Shown piece by piece: positions 5,308-7,956 of a stretch of DNA of 7,956 bases; within the stretch, counting starts at the first letter, position 1, and each line of letters opens with the position of its first letter. Location of the stretch: the NCBI GenBank assembly GCA_016210805.1, contig JACQTL010000380.1, positions 1-7,956 of the forward strand, in the 5' to 3' direction. The DNA is from Actinomycetota bacterium (GTDB taxonomy: Bacteria; Actinomycetota; UBA4738; G016210805). Both the position numbers and the translations under genes were made by a program. The notes below the pieces were generated by a model. The model was not told where the DNA came from. It did not search any database and saw only the letters and a program-made list of their open reading frames with translations.

Positions 5308-5685
5308 CTAGGCCGGAGCGGTCGTCCCGCCCGACCCCGGGTCCCGGCCCGGACCCTCCTCGTGCATCCGGCGGTGCCAGTCCTCGAACCCGGCCGGCCC
5401 GTGGTCCCTCAAGTGGCCCGGGCCGCCGTGCTCGGAGCCATGGCCGTGCCACCGCATCCGCCAGGCCGCCCCCCTGAACAGGAGCACCAGGCCCACGATG
5501 AACAGCGGGAACAGGAAGAACCCGAACCCGTAGCCGTAGCCGCGGCCCACCACGCGGACGACCTCCACACCGTTCCCGGCCCGCTCCAGGCCCTCGGACA
5601 GCCCCGCGTTGTACGCGCCGACGCCGATGCCCACCCCGGCCAGGATCAGCAGTATCGCCAGCCCGATCGCGAACGCCCGTCGCAT
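5308..5685 (-). CDS. Small two-TM membrane protein with His-rich C-terminal tail
   Basis: 125 aa. TM1 is about residues 5-25 (IGLAILLILAGVGIGVGAY), followed by a short segment NAGLSEGLERAGNGVEVVRVVGRG, probably outside. A Tyr/Gly/Phe-rich entry (GYGYGFGFFLFP) leads into TM2, about 55-71. The tail from 72 onward carries seven His in 29 residues (H80, 82, 86, 91, 95, 104, 108) mixed with Gly, Arg, Glu and Trp. I recognise this layout from small uncharacterised membrane proteins encoded next to OmpR-type two-component systems in actinobacteria; no function is established. The start ATG at 5685 has AAGGAGGG 4 nt upstream. It is first in the cluster with the regulator and kinase and sits just downstream of the GTTCAC repeat. 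Metal or pH sensing through the His tail is a guess. Confidence 0.8.
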   Translation of the reverse strand: MRRAFAIGLAILLILAGVGIGVGAYNAGLSEGLERAGNGVEVVRVVGRGYGYGFGFFLFPLFIVGLVLLFRGAAWRMRWHGHGSEHGGPGHLRDHGPAGFEDWHRRMHEEGPGRDPGSGGTTAPA

Positions 5686-5735
5686 GTCGCCCTCCTTCGG
5701 GACGGTCGTCGTCCCTCGGGATCGATGCTGGCCGG

Positions 5736-5757
5736 AGGATGTGAACGAACCGTGAAC
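5736..5757 (-). promoter_or_regulatory. Tandem 11-bp GTTCAC direct repeat, PhoB/PhoP-class response-regulator box
   Basis: Reading the minus strand, two 11-nt units stand head to tail: GTTCACGGTTC (5757-5747) and GTTCACATCCT (5746-5736). Their first six bases are identical and exactly one helical turn apart. This is the layout bound by OmpR/PhoB-class winged-helix dimers, and GTTCAC is the core of the Streptomyces PhoP box. The second unit also contains TTCACA, one base from a -35 TTGACA. The box ends 51 bp upstream of the ATG of the His-tailed protein. Confidence 0.6.
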
Positions 5758-5916
5758 CTAGCGGGGAGGTTCCTGGGAGGCATCCCCCCGCCGGCGGGAC
5801 CGGATGGCCCGGAGGGCGAGCCAGGCTCCGGCCACGACGGCGGCCAGGACGGAAAGGACGAGGAAGACCAGGTCGATCCCGCTCACGTCCGGGGGCCGGT
5901 CCACCGTCGAGACCAT
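5758..5916 (-). CDS. Possible 52-aa single-TM membrane protein
   Basis: A short frame from ATG at 5916 to TAG. The protein has a polar N-terminus (MVSTVDRPPDVSG), one clear hydrophobic helix of about 22 residues (IDLVFLVLSVLAAVVAGAWLAL), then the positive stop-transfer stretch RAIRSRRR and a short polar tail ending QEPPR. The positive-inside pattern suggests N-out/C-in. It begins 32 nt after the stop of the HxxEH membrane protein on the same strand, so it may be co-transcribed. A GTG two codons upstream is an alternative start. No good RBS is visible and the frame stays open far upstream because of base composition, so this is a plausible but unproven gene. I recognise no family. Confidence 0.5.
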   Translation of the reverse strand: MVSTVDRPPDVSGIDLVFLVLSVLAAVVAGAWLALRAIRSRRRGDASQEPPR

Positions 5917-5948
5917 GAGCACAGGGAAGGCACCGGTGGGAGGGTGCG

Positions 5949-6548
5949 TCAGTGTCCGGCCCCCGCGGGGGCGAGCTCCCGGCGGGTGGCCGACGCGCAG
6001 GTGCAGCTCACCGAGTGGCGCTCCTCGGGGGAGGGGTGCACGTGGTGGATCATCGCGATCACCATCGGGATGAACACCAGCGCGTTGTAGAGCAGGTGGA
6101 GCTCCACCCTCGGGATGACGACCTGGGCGATGCTGGTGGGGACGGGCTGGCCGAAGAGGTTCGCCCCGACCACGGCCTGGCCCAGGAGCAGCGCGTGCTC
6201 CAGATGGTGCCAGAACTGGATCACCAGGGCGATGTCCCACCACGTCCGGGCCCGCCCGGTGAACCCCGGGCGGAGCAGGAGCAGGCCGGCCAGCATGACG
6301 ATGGCGTAGCCGTAGTGCAGGGCCTCCGAGGAGACCAGCCAGGGGAACACCAGCCCGAGCACCCCCCGGGACTCCGGGCGCTCCATCCCCAGGGCCCAGA
6401 TCTGGAAGGCCTGCACGAGGTGCTCGGCCCAGTGGGCGATCACGACGACCATGAACGTCCACAGGGCCGCCCGGTGGTACCTGCCGTTCAGGTCCTCCAC
6501 GAACCGGCCGAGCCATCCCCGCTGTTGCGCAACCGCGACCTGCGCCAT
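5949..6548 (-). CDS. Multi-pass membrane protein with repeated HxxEH motifs, function unknown
   Basis: 199 aa with four to five hydrophobic segments, at about 29-50, 64-93, 105-127 and 149-170. The striking feature is His/Glu clusters inside or at the edge of these helices: HWAEH (39-43), E75 with H78 (SSEALHYGYA), HHLEH (114-118), E149/H151 (RVELHLLYN) and HHVH (168-171). HxxEH occurs twice, in the first and third segments, suggesting an intramembrane metal or haem site. The tail holds CTC (C182, C184) and is Ala/Arg/Gly-rich. A conserved-looking stretch, WWDIALVIQFWHHLEH, and PVPTSIAQVVIPRVELH suggest a real family, but I cannot name it. The ATG at 6548 has GGGAGGA 6 nt upstream. Its gene precedes the two-component cluster on the same strand. 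Confidence 0.8.
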   Translation of the reverse strand: MAQVAVAQQRGWLGRFVEDLNGRYHRAALWTFMVVVIAHWAEHLVQAFQIWALGMERPESRGVLGLVFPWLVSSEALHYGYAIVMLAGLLLLRPGFTGRARTWWDIALVIQFWHHLEHALLLGQAVVGANLFGQPVPTSIAQVVIPRVELHLLYNALVFIPMVIAMIHHVHPSPEERHSVSCTCASATRRELAPAGAGH

Positions 6549-6573
6549 GCCCGCTCCTCCCGATGGTGCCTCC

Positions 6574-6587
6574 GGCGGATGTCCGCC
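6574..6587. repeat. Perfect 6+6 inverted repeat upstream of the HxxEH membrane-protein gene
   Basis: GGCGGA, then TG, then TCCGCC: a perfect palindrome with a 2-bp centre, 25 bp upstream of the ATG at 6548. Flanking GATGG (6562-6566) and CCATC (6586-6590) can form an alternative stem. Its position suits an operator or a 5'-UTR hairpin. The whole 6549-6737 stretch (189 bp) holds no gene that I can support. It also has three copies of GCTCAC (6625, 6663, 6671). Confidence 0.4.
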
Positions 6588-6737
6588 ATCCTCCCCCGGG
6601 GCTCCGTTCGGGCGCAGTGCACGCGCTCACGAGAGTGGTGTGATGTCGCGCACGTCCGGGCGGCTCACCCGCTCACATGCCGTGGGTGGGACCCCTCGCC
6701 CCGACGCGCGACCCGGCGCCTCCCGAACGCGTCGGCG

Positions 6738-6839
6738 TCACCCGGTGACCGCGTCGAACAGGCGAACCCCCGCCCAGACCCCGGCGAGGGCCGCGGCGAC
6801 CTGGAGGAGCAGCCAGTACCACCTGATCCCCCGGGTCAT
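6738..6839 (-). CDS. 33-aa single-TM peptide, translationally coupled to the SHOCT protein
   Basis: A tiny protein beginning MTRGIRWYWLLLQVAAAL and continuing AGVWAGVRLFDAVTG to TGA. The Arg-containing N-terminus precedes one hydrophobic helix (about 8-28), giving an N-in orientation. Its ATG (6839-6837) overlaps the TGA stop of the upstream gene in ATGA. A good GGGAGG lies 7 nt before the ATG inside the end of that gene, so translational coupling plus a private RBS strongly favour a real gene despite the size. I recognise no family. Likely roles are a small partner or stabiliser of the SHOCT membrane protein, which is inference from the coupling alone. Confidence 0.7.
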   Translation of the reverse strand: MTRGIRWYWLLLQVAAALAGVWAGVRLFDAVTG

Positions 6840-7522
6840 CCCGGTTCCTCCCGGAGCAGGCGGTCCTTGGCCGCCTCGTACTCCTCGTCGTCGAGGGCCC
6901 CGGACCGGTGCAGCGCGTCGAGCCGCTCGAGCGCCGGGACCAGCCCGCCCTCGCCGGTCCGCGCGGCGGCGGCCCGCCGGGCCAGCCTGATCGCCGGGGC
7001 CACCGACCGGAACGCGCCGAGGCCCGCGAGGGGGGCTACGGGGGGCGAGGTCCCCCGGAACGCGCGGCCCGCCGCCGGGAGCGCGACCAGGAGCGGCAGC
7101 CCGCCCATCAGGCCGAAGACCACCGCGGACACGAGCCACCCCCAGGCCAGCCCGCCGTCGCCCGGCGGATCGAGGCCGTACTCGAGGAAGTTCCACCCCA
7201 GGGAGAGGAACAGCGCGGGCCAGAGCAGGCCGACGGCGCTGGGGACCCCGTGCTTGAACGACTGCCACGCGTAGAGGCCGGCGAACAGGATCCCGCCCCA
7301 GATCCCGGCCAGCATCAGCCCGACGACGCCCCCGGGGCACGGCCGCGTGGGCACGAAGGGGGTGTTCCCGCTGGCGCAGGCTCCCCCGATGTCCATCACG
7401 GCCCGCATCCCCAGGTACAGGAGGGTGAGCCCGAAGGCCACGCCGAAGAGGGTAACGAAGACCCCCATCGAGGCCCGGACGCGACTGGTCCCGGGCCGCT
7501 CCCCCTCAGCCCCCGTCTGCAC
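6836..7522 (-). CDS. SHOCT-domain multi-pass membrane protein
   Basis: 228 aa. After a polar N-terminus come four hydrophobic segments at about 20-40, 65-86, 95-116 and 125-152, a basic Ala/Arg-rich region, and a C-terminal SHOCT motif (about 195-225: ALERLDALHRSGALDDEEYEAAKDRLL). SHOCT is a short oligomerisation-type helix pair found at protein ends. The loop between TM1 and TM2 (GGACASGNTPFVPTRPCPGG) has C49 and C62, which could form a disulfide outside the cell; the GGxCASG...CP pattern recurs in related actinobacterial SHOCT proteins. The function is not known. The start is GTG at 7522 on a leaderless transcript (TAAGCT 6 nt upstream); an ATG at codon 19, at the edge of TM1, is an alternative. 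It overlaps the following 33-aa gene by 4 nt. Confidence 0.8.
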   Translation of the reverse strand: MQTGAEGERPGTSRVRASMGVFVTLFGVAFGLTLLYLGMRAVMDIGGACASGNTPFVPTRPCPGGVVGLMLAGIWGGILFAGLYAWQSFKHGVPSAVGLLWPALFLSLGWNFLEYGLDPPGDGGLAWGWLVSAVVFGLMGGLPLLVALPAAGRAFRGTSPPVAPLAGLGAFRSVAPAIRLARRAAAARTGEGGLVPALERLDALHRSGALDDEEYEAAKDRLLREEPG

Positions 7523-7528
7523 GCGCGT

Positions 7529-7534
7529 AGCTTA
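7529..7534 (-). promoter_or_regulatory. -10 box TAAGCT for a leaderless SHOCT-protein transcript
   Basis: On the minus strand TAAGCT fits TANNNT and is followed by 6 nt (ACGCGC) and then GTG at 7522, placing the transcription start on the start codon. No Shine-Dalgarno is present. This supports the GTG start over the ATG at codon 19. Confidence 0.5.
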
Positions 7535-7539
7535 CGCCG

Positions 7540-7573
7540 CCCGGGGGACCGATCCGCCGGGAGCCTCCCCGGG
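7540..7573. repeat. Inverted repeat CCCGGGG / CCCCGGG between divergent genes
   Basis: CCCGGGG (7540-7546) and CCCCGGG (7567-7573) form a perfect 7+7 inverted repeat with a 20-bp spacer. It lies between the two divergent start codons (7522 and 7609), upstream of both putative -10 boxes. It could be an operator serving both promoters, but such GC-only repeats arise by chance in this composition. Confidence 0.25.
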
Positions 7574-7596
7574 AGACACGTCGCCGTCGCGGGCGC

Positions 7597-7602
7597 CATC
7601 AT
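7597..7602 (+). promoter_or_regulatory. Weak -10 box CATCAT for a leaderless PAP2-gene transcript
   Basis: CATCAT matches TATAAT at 4 of 6 positions, including the key A2 and T6, and ends 6 nt before the GTG at 7609, the same geometry as on the opposite strand. No Shine-Dalgarno precedes the GTG. The T1 mismatch makes this the weakest of the four leaderless candidates. Confidence 0.3.
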
Positions 7603-7608
7603 GCGGCG

Positions 7609-7956
7609 GTGACCGTCCGGGATGGCTCCCTGGTGGGCCGCCGGGCCGGGTGGGTTGCGGCCGGGGCGGCGGCGCTCTTCGTGCCCCTCGCCGTCCTGGC
7701 CCGGGTGGACGAGGGGCTCCTCCTCCGGATCGACCGGCCGGTCAACCGCGCCATGCTCGACCTCCGGGAGCCCTGGCTGGACCCGGTGATGAAGGCGGTG
7801 TCGTACCTCGGTTCCCGGTGGACGGTGGCCGGCGTCCTGGTGGCGCTGTCCCTCTGGTCGCTCGTCACCGGCCGGGCCCGGGTGACGGTCCTGGCCATGC
7901 TCCTCACCTACGCGCTGACGCTGGGGCTCCAGGTCCTCCTCAAGGAGGTCCTGGTC
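7609..7956 (+). CDS. PAP2-superfamily membrane phosphatase, N-terminal part (3' truncated)
   Basis: The frame runs from GTG at 7609 off the right edge (116 codons). The layout is that of a bacterial PAP2 phosphatase: a basic N-terminus, TM1 at about 14-32 (GWVAAGAAALFVPLAVLA), then the typical region DEGLLLRIDRPVNRAMLDLREPWLDPVMKAVSYLGS (34-69) that precedes the second helix, TM2 at about 72-88 and TM3 at about 92-111. The last visible residues, LLKEVLV, begin the first catalytic motif KxxxxxxRP at K112. The SGHxxx and HxxxD motifs lie beyond the window. The family removes phosphate from lipid phosphates such as undecaprenyl-pyrophosphate or phosphatidic acid at the membrane; the substrate cannot be told here. 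A tiny upstream frame (ATG at 7601, four codons) overlaps the start. The GTG start is favoured because no other start codon exists nearby in frame. Confidence 0.75.
   Translation, partial: MTVRDGSLVGRRAGWVAAGAAALFVPLAVLARVDEGLLLRIDRPVNRAMLDLREPWLDPVMKAVSYLGSRWTVAGVLVALSLWSLVTGRARVTVLAMLLTYALTLGLQVLLKEVLV

Noticed and set aside
3447..5477. 676-aa open frame on the + strand, antisense to the kinase and regulator
   Set aside because: It mirrors two certain genes on the other strand, is Arg/Ser/Ala/Pro-rich without domains, and has no RBS. Long antisense frames are expected at this GC content.
5758..6630. 290-aa minus-strand frame
   Set aside because: Most of it is an out-of-frame shadow of the HxxEH gene. 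Only the last 52 residues look like protein and are kept as a small separate gene.
5952..7274. 440-aa open frame on the + strand across the HxxEH and SHOCT genes
   Set aside because: It shows low-complexity composition (Gly/Pro/Arg/His/Asp), spans two minus-strand genes and the gap between them, and resembles no protein family.
7601..7612. Four-codon upstream frame (ATG CGG CGG TGA) overlapping the PAP2 start as a regulatory leader peptide
   Set aside because: It lacks an RBS and is too short to judge; if the leaderless promoter is right it would not be transcribed.
1..7956. Mobile element, integrase, attachment site, tRNA, rRNA or CRISPR array
   Set aside because: I saw no transposase or integrase motifs, no terminal repeats, no cloverleaf or rRNA sequence and no regularly spaced repeats on either strand.

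Overview
The window is very GC-rich DNA with strong G/C bias at third codon positions and no IS element, tRNA, rRNA or CRISPR array that I can see. Small paralogous-type enzymes, GTG/TTG starts, and TANNNT boxes placed 6-8 nt before start codons (leaderless-type promoters) point to a free-living actinomycetote. The exact class cannot be read from the sequence. The layout is chromosomal and dense, and most long ORFs in other frames are GC shadows.

Left arm, + strand (1-3370). A truncated coiled-coil/two-TM protein enters from the left edge. It is followed by a nitroreductase, an FmdB-type zinc-ribbon protein and a YbaK/EbsC-type aminoacyl-tRNA deacylase. Next comes a run of small cytoplasmic proteins: a headless ArsR regulator remnant, an SRPBCC (START-like) protein, a TfoX N-terminal-domain protein and a VOC (glyoxalase-fold) protein. 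FmdB and YbaK each appear to have their own leaderless promoter. The downstream genes are nearly contiguous and probably co-transcribed, until a hairpin before the VOC gene.

Middle, - strand (3389-6548), convergent with the VOC gene across an 18-bp gap that carries a bidirectional terminator-like hairpin. Read in transcription order, there is a 199-aa membrane protein with repeated HxxEH motifs, a possible 52-aa one-TM protein, a two-TM protein with a His-rich tail, an OmpR/PhoB-class response regulator and a sensor kinase with almost no extracytoplasmic domain. A tandem 11-bp direct repeat of GTTCAC, matching the form of a PhoB/PhoP-class binding site, lies just upstream of the His-tailed gene. 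A 13-bp hairpin separates that gene from the regulator/kinase pair. My inference is an autoregulated two-component system in which the small His-tailed membrane protein is a sensor or stress-buffering accessory and expression of the regulator is tuned by the hairpin.

Right arm (6549-7956). A 189-bp non-coding stretch with a perfect 6+6 palindrome is followed, on the - strand, by a SHOCT-domain membrane protein translationally coupled (ATGA overlap) to a 33-aa one-TM peptide. Diverging from these on the + strand is a PAP2-type phosphatase gene cut by the window edge inside its first catalytic motif.

The most interesting items are the regulatory architecture of the two-component locus, the unrecognised HxxEH membrane protein beside it, the Lys-to-Arg change at the expected catalytic position of the YbaK protein, and the ArsR remnant lacking its DNA-binding half.
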